A stretch of 64,000 nt of DNA from Euryodendron excelsum (lineage: Eukaryota > Streptophyta > Magnoliopsida > Ericales > Pentaphylacaceae). This document shows positions 24,972-36,228 of this stretch, piece after piece. Position 1 is the stretch's first letter. Each line of letters starts with the position of its first letter. The stretch is taken from contig CM065394.1 in the NCBI GenBank assembly GCA_033060915.1, forward strand, positions 10,583,501 through 10,647,500, given 5' to 3'. Below the pieces are notes generated by a model that was not told the DNA's origin, searched no databases, and worked only from the letters and a program-made list of their open reading frames with translations. Both the position numbers and the translations under genes were made by a program.

Positions 24972-25006
<35 letters not shown>
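24972..25006. repeat. (CT)n microsatellite at NAC intron start
   Basis: CT run a few bases after the NAC relic 1 splice donor. The equivalent run follows the same exon boundary in relic 2 at 63959. Confidence 0.9.
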
Positions 25007-25009
<3 letters not shown>

Positions 25010-25090
25010 GAAATAAAGCTTGTATTACGTGAAGAATAATTCATGTTTGGTCGGACCTTTTTGTTATGCTCTGTTTTTGTTGCTGCTGCT

Positions 25091-28000
25091 CAATGTTTTA
25101 AAACCCGGACTGGACCGGCTAGTTGAACCGGTTGAACCAGGACCCAGGCCTCTAAATGGTCCGGATTAACCCCTACAACCGTTTTAGTAAAAAAAACCGC
25201 TCTATTTTGCAAAAACCATTCGACCCAGCGGTTCAACCGGTGAACCGGATGACCTGGGCACGGGTTAGTATAACTGGCCGGGTTTCAAGTAGTATAAAAA
25301 ATCCCTTTTCGTTAGGGTTTGCAAATTGCAATTACATACGCTTTGCCTCAAGAGTCAAGCAACTCAGGCCCTCAACCCTCAACCTCACGATTCTGAAGAG
25401 TCGCTGCATCTTTAATCTTCATCAGTCCAAATCCAGCCCTCCGATCTCGACTTTGGCACCGGCAACCAGCAGATTAGTCATCTCTTTCTTGCCGTCTCTC
25501 TCTCTCTCTCTCTGCAACAGTTTTGAATCTGTTTGTCTCTTTCTTTCTTGCTTTTTTTTTCTTCCAATTATCATATTCATGTCAACTTGAAGGTTGAATC
25601 CCTGTCCCTGAATCCCTTTTAATTTGCTTTTCTTCTTTCTTTGTTTTTTTTTTACTTTTCTATATTCACATTCAACTGTTCAACATTTCAAGTCAACCCC
25701 TTCCTTTTAATATATTCCTATCTATTTCATTTTCCATTTTTTAGTTGGCTGATTAGCTCTTCCATAGTTCCATAAACATAATCTGTGAAGTTTGAAATTT
25801 TAATTTTTACAGCTTCTTAAGAAAAATTGTCTATACTTTTGGCCTTTTCTGGCGATGTCGTGAAAAATGAAAATGAGAAAATGCCGTTGAAGGTTTGCCT
25901 GTGTGATTATATAGAACTGATAACAATTCACAATGCAAATGTAGAGATGGGTGATCTGGATTCTGGACTGAATTGGTAAAAAAAAATCTACCTAATTTAA
26001 TTACCCTATTCTGATATGCCTAAATCTTTTCTTTTTCATTTTTTTTCATCCAAGTGAAATTTTCAGATTGACAATGGAGCTGTAAACAGACCAAAAAACT
26101 GTTTAGGCATGGTATGAATGATGAAAATTTTCAGCTAATTGATGGATCTTGGTGGAGAAATCATAAACTTGGAAAGATTTCTAAAGTTGATCATATGATA
26201 GTGGATAAATTGCAAGTTTAGTGCATGTGTGATTGTTTGATTGAGCCTTATATTCTGATTCTTCTCATTGATTACGAAAATATGATAGTAATTTGCTGAG
26301 ATACCATGATTAGAAAATACTACTTTCAGTGATCATATATTCATAATGTATTTATATAAAAAAAAAAAAAAAAAAGACATAAGAAATTATGAAAGAATAA
26401 TTCTGTTAGGTGCTTATATTAGTGGAAAATTTTGGTTAGCCTTATTCTTTCCCTTTGTTTTTTTTTCCCTCTGTTTTTTCCTGAAACCAGAGACATGGGT
26501 GGAAGCTTCCCTCTATTTTTTCCCTTCTGTGCGCTTGCCTATTTTCTAGTTAAAAGGGTTAGTTGCAAGAACATTTAAGTCTTGTGTAAATGGATTCATC
26601 TGGCCAAAATTCAACAGTATGTTCTACACAATCCATAAGGGGAAAAACTGATCCTGCATGGGAATATGTGACTAAAGGGCGAGCCCCTGATGGGAAGAAG
26701 ACTTTCACATGTTTGTATTGTGGGAAAACTCTCAAAGGTGGAGGAATTAACAGAATGAAACGACATCTTACAAGCAAGTCTAGTGAGGTTGGACCATGTA
26801 AAAAAGTGCCCACCAATGCTAGGTTTCAAATGGAAGAGTCTTTGAAAGCGATTAGCGAGAAGAAAAAGCAAAGTGTAGAAAATTATGAGCAATTGAATCC
26901 TTATGGTGCAAGTATGTCCCAATTTGAGGGTGATACTGATAGTTTTGATATTGAGGAAATTATTCCAACAAGAAATCGAGGCAGTTCAATCAATGAAGGT
27001 GGTGACAGTGGCAATAAGAGTAAGGCATCAGTGACACAAAAAGGGAAGGGAAAGACACCTGTACAAATTGGTAATTATTTTGCTTCAAGAACTATTCCAA
27101 GCTCTCAACCAAGCATCAAAAGTGCTCTTGCAGGTAAAGAAGCTGTACATCGGGCACATATGGCTGTGGCTAGATTTATATATGATATTTGTGTGCCAAT
27201 GAATGTTGTGAATTCAATTTACTTTCAGCCTATGTTTAATGCTGCAATTGCTATTGGTTCGGGATTTAAGGTTCCAACGTACCATGAAATTTGAGTTCAT
27301 TTGTTGAGAGACTCAAAGAAAGAACTTCAGTTGTTTGTTGACAATTTGAAAAGCACTTGGGTTGACACTGGATGTACTATTATGGGTGATGGTTGGAGTG
27401 ATGGTAGGCAAAGGAGTTTAATTAATTTTCTTGTCTATTGCCCTAGAGGAGTTGCTTTTGTGAAATCTGTTGATGCTTCTAATGCTGTTAAAGATGCTTC
27501 TATGCTTTTTAAATTGTTTCAAGAAATCATTGAGTGGGTGGGAGTGATTAATATCGTTCACATGGTGACAAGTAATGGAGCAAATTATGTTGCTGCTGGT
27601 AGATTGGTAAATGAAACTTACAACAGTATAAATTGGTCTCCTCGTACTGCACATTGTTTGAATTTAATCTTAAGTGATATTTCCAAGATGGAGCATGTGC
27701 ATGAGATTGCCACTAAAGCATCAAGTGTGACAAGGTATATTTATAATCGTCCATTCTTGTTAGCTTCATTGAGGAAAAGGAAGGCTTGGACTGAAATTGT
27801 CCAGAAGCAACTCGCTTTGTCACTACTTTCATTGCCTTGCATAGTATTCATAAGCATATGCATGATTTGAAAGCGTTGGTAACGAGTAAGGATTTTGTAG
27901 ATTCAAGGTATGCAAAAGAGAGGAAAGCAAAAGATGTTATGGCTATCATTCTAGATAACAAGTTTTGGAATGATTGCTTGATTATTGTTAAGATTGTTGA

Positions 28001-30010
28001 GCCACTCATGTGTTTATTGCGTATTGTTGATAGGGATAAAAAGCCTTCTATGGGATATGTTTATGAAGGGATGTATAAGGCACGCATAGCAATCAAGAAT
28101 GTTTTCATGAATAAAAAGAGATTGTATAAGCCTTATACAACCATTATTAAAGGGCATTGGGATAGGCAACTACACAAAAAAGTTCATGCAGCAGCTTATT
28201 GGTTGAATTCGGCCTTTCAATATAATCAAGTATCATTTTGTAAGAAACCAGAGGTTATGTCAAGTTTCTTGATGCGATTGATACAAAAGCCACATGTAGT
28301 AAAACAAAGCTTTGAGAAGAAACTAGATTGTTTCGAGACCAATTAGAAAGCTTTGGAACAGAGCTTGCTATTACTACATCCAAGACAACACAACCTGGTA
28401 AATTTATTACTTTGAGGTGTTTTATAATTTTTTGTAATTCTTTTCCGTGTAATATTACTGGATCTAATTTATTTATTTTGTCTTTGTTTTTATTCTTCCT
28501 TGCTAGTAAAATGAATGGTGGAGGTTATTTGGGCATAGTGCTCCGAACTTGCAAAAATTGACAATTCGAATTCTTAATCAAACAAGCAGCTCTTCTGGTT
28601 GTGAAAAGAATTGGAGTGTTGTTGAATGTATACATACGAAGAAAAGGAATGGATTAGAACATCAAAGACTTAATGATCTTGTGTTCGTTCATTACAACTT
28701 GAGGTTGAAGAATAAGTAAACTTTTTTTTATTAATATATTATAATATTTATTACATGATTATTTATTTATGTAGTCTTACTCTTAAATATAATTTGTAGG
28801 CATTATTCCAAAGCAAAGGAGAACTATGATCCAGTAGACATTGAAAGTATTGATAAAACCGAGTTTTGGATTGTTAAAGAAGAAGAAGAGCCTCCACTTC
28901 TTGCTTATGATGAGTTAGAAAAAATGCTTTATGAAAATAATTTGACTCCACAAAGTAAAAGGCAATGTCGACGTGCACCAGAGGGTTAGTAAATAAAGTT
29001 GTCATTGTAAAAAGTTAATGTTTATAAATATTAGTGATATAGTTATTGAATTTTGTTACAATCTTGTAGATGATGCAGTGGTAGAGATTGGAGATGATAT
29101 AGACTTTCAATCTTTTGGTGATGCTAATGTGAATTATGAATCAAATACTCGTGATGGAAGAGATGGAAATAGCAACAATAACAATGAGGACGAGGAGGAT
29201 TGGCTACATTATCCCCCACGGACTTAGGCAAAAGAGAACAATGCTTTTATGATGGGATGTTTTATTCATCTTTTAGTTTAGTAATGATGCGTTGTCATTG
29301 ATTGATTTTTAATTTGGACATTGTTTAAGGTTGGTTATATTTGTGTTTGAGACTTTGAGCTTCTGACTCTTTTAAGTGTTGATGTTGGGAACAAATCATT
29401 TTGTATTTGATTTATGGTTTATTTTCTTTAAACTTGGAGTTGGATTTCTTTGTGCCCTTTTATATAATAAACATGTGACATCATTGCCATGTATTATGAA
29501 TTGCTTTTAGGATGATTTTTTTATTTTCGTGATTGTTGTTCGAACTTTTTACTTAATCTAGGCTTAGGTTGGAGGTGACTTATGTTTGGACAAAGTGTTA
29601 TTCATCAAATTTGGGATGATATCTTCAAGAAGCAACGTATGTTTTCACTAGAATACCTTCATAATTTTAGAGTTTCATAAATTCTATTATTTGCTTGGAA
29701 GTGTTATATGTCCTTCTATGATTCTTTTAACTATATAATTTAAGTTATATTGTTAAATTGTGTTTTTACGAATTCATGATATTCTATTATTTCATAAATT
29801 AAGTAAACCATTAGAAGAAATATTTAAAAAATACTTCACATTTTTTAGGCAGTTGTTTGTAATTTTATTACTTATTTATATATATTTGTATATATTTATA
29901 TCATATTTATGATGTCACGGTTCGATAACGGTTGACCCGATGGTTAAACCGGTAACCCATGATTCGGTCCTTTTTCCTGTTCGCTTAACGGTCCGAGCTT
30001 CAAAACATTG
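25091..30010 (+). mobile_element. hAT transposon, 4.9 kb, near-perfect 8-bp TSD
   Basis: It starts CAATGTTTTAAAACCCGGAC (25091) and ends GTCCGAGCTTCAAAACATTG (30010), imperfect inverted termini. Direct 8-bp repeats flank it: CTGCTGCT (25083-25090) and CCGCTGCT (30011-30018), one mismatch. Subterminal AACCGG/GGTTGAACC repeats lie inside both ends. It carries one BED-finger/DUF659/hATC transposase gene on the plus strand (26590-29227), which is broken. The 25.1-26.6 kb part is the non-coding leader with CT runs (about 25496-25514) and an A run (about 26359-26376). The region after 29228 is non-coding and AT-rich. Confidence 0.88.
26590..29227 (+). pseudogene. hAT transposase, inactivated
   Basis: It would have cut and pasted the hAT element. 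Segment 26590-27291 has a BED zinc finger (CLYCGKTLKGGGINRMKRH) near residues 35-60. A TGA at 27292-27294 interrupts a conserved HEI-x-VHLL stretch where Arg is expected, consistent with CGA to TGA. The frame continues to about 27805 with a DUF659 domain (DGWSDGRQRSLINFLV, AHCLNLIL). It then shifts frame (about 27805), runs to 28346, and shifts again near 28320. The hATC dimerisation block follows (about 28520-28715: CEKNWSVVE, HQRLNDLVFVHYNLRLK). Exons 28800-28984 and 29070-29227 add an acidic tail with good splice sites. At least one stop and two frameshifts mean no full-length product. Confidence 0.88.
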
Positions 30011-30018
30011 CCGCTGCT

Positions 30019-31170
30019 GTTGATTTTTTGTTGTTTCATGTTTAGAATTGTTTGTCTAGTTGTCCTGTGATCACAAAAAGGAAAGAACTGACTCAAGAAG
30101 ATTGATAAAGTAATAGGGTATACCAAATTTGGTTAAAATAGGGTCTTGGCTCGGTTTGAGCAACCACACCAAAATATCTAAAGCCTGTTATTATTCAGTG
30201 AAATTTCTTTTTTCTGTATTGTATGTGATTTGAGCAGAAATATAATGGAGGATTAACAGGGCATCCAAGAATACAAATGGATGGAGTAAAGTGCCCTGGG
30301 AGTATTCTCTTTACTCATCTGTGTGAAGCTAAGTCATGACCATTGTTTTATCCTCAATAGAGGGATATATTATATAAAAATTAAAAGATTGAATAAAGTA
30401 TTAATTAAGCAATCTTAGGTTTCAAGACTTACTCATGATATCCGCAGACTATTGACTATAACAATAGATCTAAGCCTTTCTTTTAAGCAATTACTGCAGA
30501 AATCACAATCATATTCAAGTTCTTCTACCAGGTGCTTGCTTAGTTTTCGAATGTTTCCTATTTCAGATTTTACATATCCATCCTGGTGCTGTTAGACGTG
30601 TACACTGGCTTTATTAATTTTTCAATGGATCAAGTTCTACATTCGATGTATAGCATGAAATAATAGCATGAACCAAACTTCAATCTCGGGGTGGTAATTC
30701 TTGTCGTAAAAACCAATATGTATTTTATGGTTCAAATAAATTTCTTTTTGTGATTTATCGCTGTCAAACCTGATTTATGACAAGGACAGAGTAAATATAT
30801 ACTGCAAGGAAACAACGACAAGGGAAATATGCAAAAGGGACTAGATTACGAGGTAGGCTTTCTTCTATGGAATTTAAAAATAAATAAATAAAAGAGTTCT
30901 TCTTAACTTACGGCTATCAATTCAATTCATTTGAACTGAAACTTAACTTAAATATGATTAAACATAGGAAATCATGTAATTCTATATTTGTCTTGCTTTT
31001 AAAGAGAAGCCTTTGTCTCCATTTTGTGTGACCAGGTAGGGTGATTACATCCTGCACAAGAAGCAAGTCTATTTTTTGTTTTTTTTATTCTTTTTTTAGA
31101 GGTTAAACATTACCTGAAAGTATGGTCATTTTCACATTGTTTATAGTCCTTTTGTGTTTATTCTTCACAG
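30019..31170. other. Remainder of NAC relic 1 intron
   Basis: AT-rich DNA between the hAT element and the next NAC-like exon. No gene or repeat was recognised. Confidence 0.4.
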
Positions 31171-32049
31171 AAAAGAATATCGATTCTCTCTTCTTTCTTT
31201 CTATTCTTGTCCAAACTTTCAGTCCCTATACGGTGCCAAACATTCTCTGAATAATCTGTTATTTGGTGCGGTGGAAGGAAATAGTGTGGTGTCAGATCAA
31301 GAACAAAATCAGCCAAGAGAGGGAAACATGCAACCAGAACAAAGTGATGAGGTTATTGAAGCTGAGCCAATTGTTAATGATCTGCTTATCGAATCTGGTA
31401 AGTTCAATTCTGAGCTAATAACAGAGTGAATGACAACTACTTGTACCATTGCACCAGAGGTGGTTCAATCCAGTGTAATCCATGAGAGGCCACTACTACA
31501 GTAACTAGTAGTTCAAATGCAGAATAATTATCTAGTAGTTCCAGCATCTACTGAAAACTCGTGGATTGGCCACTATAAGTCTTCCAAGCTAGGTCTTTCC
31601 TTTATTCATCAATATTAGATTTATTTAGTTTTCTTCAAGTTCACTGTTGTCATATCAATAATCTCATAAACACACCAATGGTGTTTTGATTCCCTGAATT
31701 GGGTTTGATGTGTCTCGCCATTTCTTGCCATTTTGAAGTATTGTCTTAATTTATCTGACCCAAAAAAGAATTAAACAAAACTATTTTAGCTTGCAAAATG
31801 CTAGTCATGTGTTGCTGTGTTGTAATTTAACTGTCGAAATACTGTTCTGATTACGCCATATGTTGTGGATTCAAGGTGATGCAAATAACATGAGAGGGGG
31901 CTTCTACATAGATAATGAAGACGTAAGGCGGCAGAGAGTCACCCTACCTAAGACCTCTTTGTGGAATGTCACGTCCGTAGAAAGATCAAAGTGGACACTG
32001 GTTGGATAGCATCCGGTAATCTCCATCTCAGCAGGAGGATATTTATATC

Positions 32050-32125
32050 ACCCAAACACACACACACACAAACACACATACCTATATATATATATAGAGA
32101 GAGAAAGAGAGAGAGAGAGAGAGCA
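32050..32125. repeat. Compound (CA)n(TA)n(GA)n microsatellite
   Basis: CACACA, TATATA and GAGAGA runs in succession, just after the NAC relic 1 stop codon. Confidence 0.9.
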
Positions 32126-32129
32126 AGTG

Positions 32130-33577
32130 AATAAGCTAGCAAGATGGGGGTCTCTTTTTGAAAATGGGTGCTCTTCTCGAATTGAACTGTTGTAACTAGA
32201 TAGTCCTATCATCCACTTCGGTATTTCATTGAACAAAAATGGTGATGTTGTTCCTCCGTTGATCAAGAATTAGTCCGAATTTGTTTAGTTCAGCCGGTGA
32301 ATTGCAGAGCTGGTCGGGTAAAACGCAGGCATTCTTTTCTAGCTCTCTCTTTCTAAGATAGCTAGTAGAATGGCTTGCATTCTGTTCTGTCCTTTAGAAA
32401 GTGCTTCTTCCCGCTAGGATATCCTGGTTGGCCTTTGACATTTTCAATTTCATTGAATTATATTGCTCTCTGACACCATTAGGGTTTCGGACACAAGTCA
32501 TTATACAAAACCTGAGATAATGCAAACACCGTATTAAAGCCCGCCAAAGCACTCAAAAGTATCCAAAGTTCAAGAAGCCTACCAAATTTTAAAGTGTATA
32601 ACGTGAAAAGTCAAAGTTATGCTCGGATACCAATTAAAAAAATCATTTTTCCCCAAGGCATGAGGTTATTGTTGCGAAATAATTAACTAAGGAATTAACA
32701 TATTCAGTTCTTATATGCAATCGTTGTGTCAAATGCAAATATAGGAAAATAGACAATGCACGACACATGATTTTACGTGAAAAATATAATTGGAAAAAAC
32801 CATTTAATGAATGCTCTATAAATAAAAAAAAACATAATACAAGTCAGTGACTTACAACTCAACACTAGCCAAATTTGTCAACTCCACAAATTTGTAGGTG
32901 TGTCCTTCTTGTATCAACTGAAATCCTATAGCTACGTATCATATTTTTCAATATGATTCTTTAATGCAAGATTAAGTGTTAAACTCCATAACAGCATCGA
33001 AATCCTTCAAGCACTAATTGTGATCCACCACTAATGTCTTCTTGAAGTAGAAGCAGCTTCCTTAGGCTCACAACTCTCTCAGTGCAATTCCTGAATTAAC
33101 GTCTCTAGATGCTCGCCAAACTAACCTCTTACACTCTATTTGTAATAGAAGAAGTTTTCTCAAGGCGCAAGTTCAATTTGGTACGAATTAGACTTCCAAA
33201 ACTATGTAGGAAACGAAGTTTGTAATGCTGCACTTTCATTAGAACGCCTTATTGACCTTCGAAGGGCCTTCAGTGGCTTCAATTCTGATTTTCAATTTTT
33301 GCGAATTTCTGATCATTCTGATTGTGTTTTACACTATGAACTTAATTAATCTATCTAAGACCATTACATCCAAAGTGGTTTTGCTTACGAAATATGTCAA
33401 TACTAAAAACATTAACATAACGGTATGAATCATCCATTTATATATAGTATGAACAACCTTCAAGGATTCGGCCGTCAAAATCTATAGAGAACTCGAAATT
33501 ATAATATGTTTGTTCGCGATGAACTAGATTTCCTAGTCTTGCCTGTACTCCTGTTATCAGAATACAGAAACACTCTT
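32130..33577. other. Intergenic, nothing firm recognised
   Basis: AT-rich. A TTTTACGTGAAAAA segment (about 32770) resembles a motif of some plant retroelement LTRs, but no boundaries were found. Confidence 0.35.
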
Positions 33578-33580
33578 TTA

Positions 33581-33722
33581 GGCTGTGTTTGGAATTTATC
33601 AAGAAAAAAGGAAAAAAATATGAAAAATAAAATAAAATAAAAGAATATTTTTGTTCTCTTTTCTCTCACTTGTTCCTTTTCATTTTGTTTTCTAACACTA
33701 AATTTGGGTTCTAAACACAGCG
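33581..33722. mobile_element. Tourist-like MITE, TSD TTA
   Basis: A 142-bp element with termini GGCTGTGTTTGGAA and TTCTAAACACAGCG (inverted, few mismatches), flanked by TTA at 33578-33580 and 33723-33725. A 3-bp TTA duplication with a TGTTTGG-type end fits PIF/Harbinger-derived MITEs. AT-rich interior, no ORF. Confidence 0.75.
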
Positions 33723-33999
33723 TTAGTGTTTTGGACATTACTTAGATTACACAAAACTAGAGATAATGCATCGTTTTTTGCATTAGAAACTAAAATCATG
33801 AATCTTTCAAGCTAGTAGACCAATCCATCCAAGAATCATGAGTAAAATCAGTTTTAGATGAAGAAAAATCCATATGTTATGTTTCAGCAATTCCCGTTCA
33901 ACATTGTGTCACGGATTTAGAACTCGAACAGATCAGATGACAAGCACCCAACCCCTGCTAATTGAAACCCAAATTCTTTTTTACCAAGATTCACCTTTA

Positions 34000-34229
34000 T
34001 ACTGTGTTTGGATCAAGGATAAAATGAAAAAAAAAGAAAAGGAAAAAAAAATTAAAATTACTTCGTATGTTTGATTGCTAAAAAAAAAAAATAAAAGGTA
34101 AAAGAATGTAAAAATAAAACAAGTAAGGATTTATAATATCTTATTTTGTTCTCTTTTCCCTTGCTTGCCCTCTCCCCCCCCCCCCCCCCCCCCCCCAAAC
34201 AAAGATAGATCCATATTCCAAACACCGCG
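34000..34229. mobile_element. Second Tourist-like MITE with poly(C) interior (ends approximate)
   Basis: Left end TACTGTGTTTGGAT and right end ATTCCAAACACCGCG are inverted and match the MITE at 33581. The interior is A-rich, then has a 23-base C run (34174-34196). The target duplicate is not clear. Confidence 0.55.
34174..34196. repeat. Poly(C), 23 bases
   Basis: Uninterrupted run of 23 C inside the MITE-like block; its length may be unreliable. Confidence 0.85.
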
Positions 34230-35194
34230 TTTGACAAATCGAAATTCCATTCCCCTTTTCGAGTTAGAAAACATAAAAAACTCCCACGGAGATAGAAATC
34301 ACATGAAAAGATTACAAAATGCTCAATAAAACAACACAAAATTCCCAATATATAAACCTCAACCATTAATCGTGATTCAATGAAAAGCAATTTGAAATAT
34401 TTCTCGTTTATCCAAATCAGCAAGATAACATCGCCTTGACAATTTTGTATTCCTGACATAATAATCCGAAAATTTTGTTGGACTATATTTTTCTAACAAA
34501 AAAACAAAAAAAACCTTAACCCAATATTTCGTACGTATACCCAATATCTCTTTTTCTAGTCAAAGATGTGCCCTTCTATCTCTATTCTTCTGCTAACGTC
34601 ATTCATCTTCCATGCTTGAATTCTAGATATGGAGTTGTTCTTCAATTTGGTGGATTCACCCTTATTTACAATGGCGGGTGAAGAAGAGTCTAAAAAGACT
34701 TTGTTGCTTAATTATTATTTGTTTATTATTTTTTACATTTAAAGACATAAAATCAATATTTATCAAGATTTGTTTGATAATTATCTCTTTATTTTTTTTT
34801 ATTTCTAAAGAGGTAAAATTATGTTAATTTTCTGTTTGGTTTATTATTTTAAAGTGATAAATGATTCGATAATTCATGTATTCTTAATTAGTGACTTATT
34901 AGATACATGGCGGTATTTAATTTGTAATAGGAGTGTCATATTTTCAGTCCTTTTGCAACGTGTTGTAATTTGTGATTAGTTGAAATTTTGCATGCTTACA
35001 ACTGTTTTTATATCTAATTACAATGTTGGAACTACAAAGAATTATGGTGTCTAATTTGACTTGGTGACGGTGATTGATTGATTCAGTTGGGAAGCAATTA
35101 GTGAATTGGGATTGTTGGGTTTGGGAGCCATCTGCTCGGAAATTGCAAGAAGTCTCGAGTCCTTTGGCTGCATTAATGTCTCATACATTAACTC
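34230..35194. other. AT-rich intergenic, nothing recognised
   Basis: No ORF or RNA gene with any recognisable signature. Several TTATTATTTGTTTATTATTT-like stretches are present. Confidence 0.35.
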
Positions 35195-35197
35195 TTA

Positions 35198-35681
35198 CAC
35201 TTTGTTTGGATTTGAGGAGTTGGGAGGGAAAGTGAAAACTTCAAAAGAGAGAAGTTAGTTATATCGTGATTGAGTAATTTTTAAGAAGGACAGAGAAAGT
35301 GGATGGAGGGATGAGAGAACTCACTTTTTAAGCATTTTTCTTTCCCTCCATTCTCCTCCAAAATTGGGAGGAAATAGAAAGAAAGTGAAGTGCTTGCTAT
35401 TATTTTATTTTAAATACTAATTATACCCATCAATTTATGATTCAAAAATATTAGGATTTTATACACAAGATATATATAATAGTAAAATTGTATTATATCC
35501 TTCTTTTTCCTTTATTAATTTTTGTCAAATCAAACAAGAGAAAGAGAATGTCTCATTTTCTTCTCTCTTGGTTATCCAAACAAGATTTGAGTACTTCTCC
35601 TCCCTTCCGTTCTCCTCCCATCCCTTTCTATCCTTACTAACACTTTCCTTCACCTCCTCTTCTTTCTATCGAAACAAAGCA
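35198..35681. mobile_element. Third Tourist-like MITE, TSD TTA
   Basis: A 484-bp block starting CACTTTGTTTGGAT and ending TATCGAAACAAAGCA (inverted, imperfect). It is flanked by TTA at 35195-35197 and 35682-35684. The interior contains GGGAGGAAA and CTCCTCCC-type purine/pyrimidine arms that can pair. No ORF. Confidence 0.6.
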
Positions 35682-35997
35682 TTAACAAGGGATAAGAAAC
35701 CATCCTCGCATCAAACTGTGATTGTGCACATCCAACCTAACACATGATTTAGACAGTCGTTTCCCTATGGATGTTTTCTTTTTTTCGAATTTAGTTGCCG
35801 CGTAAGAGAGCTAGCCAAAGCCAGTCCATTCTCAAATGCTTAAAGGGCAAGACCTGATTTGCCATCATTATTCATGGGGGCTTCATTGCATCCAAATCCT
35901 AACTTCATCATTGATCCTCCATGCAAGCACACGACTTCTAACTCATCCAAGTGTCTGATTATTATTCTCTCTTAACGCTGATCTCTATAAATAAATT

Positions 35998-36143
35998 CCT
36001 TCTTGCGAAGACCATCAAACCTAGCTAGTTGATCAAACCTTACTATCTCAGGTTTTCTTTCTATAAATTTCTTCTTGCGAAAAGCATCAAACCCAATTGA
36101 TCGATCAAACCTTACTGTCTTAGGCTTTCTTTCCCCAGAAAAA
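35998..36143. repeat. 72-bp tandem duplication
   Basis: Two diverged units (core TCTTGCGAA at 36001 and 36073, period 72). Because 72 is a multiple of three, a short minus-strand frame stays open across both and reads as two 24-residue repeats. I do not treat it as a gene. Confidence 0.7.
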
Positions 36144-36228
36144 AAAAATACCAAAGAAAACAATTGAGAAAGAGAAGGAAAAGGTCGAGGGTTCCTCACT
36201 GACAACCAAGAATTAGTTCTTTATTACC

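Larger units (their letters stand above)
24673..32009 (+). pseudogene. NAC-like gene relic 1 (hAT inserted in first intron)
   Basis: Exon 1 (24673-24967) starts MGTSKVQRFHPTDQELTRPL, which matches NAC subdomain A (FHPTDEEL). After a frameshift near 24750 come EEPWERFEGQ (NAC subdomain C region) and, in another frame, a LGHEEFRL-like segment (subdomain D). Several frame breaks and stops kill it. The exon ends GGAAAA^GTAATC at 24967. Two later exons look clean: 31171-31397 (TTCACAG acceptor, CTG^GTAAGT donor) and 31876-32009 (CAAG acceptor, stop at 32007). Their phases join (GAATCTG^GTGATGC) to an acidic, Gln-rich C-terminal segment of unknown function. NAC proteins are plant transcription factors. 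That the 3' exons belong to the same gene is inferred from order, orientation and spacing. Confidence 0.65.
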
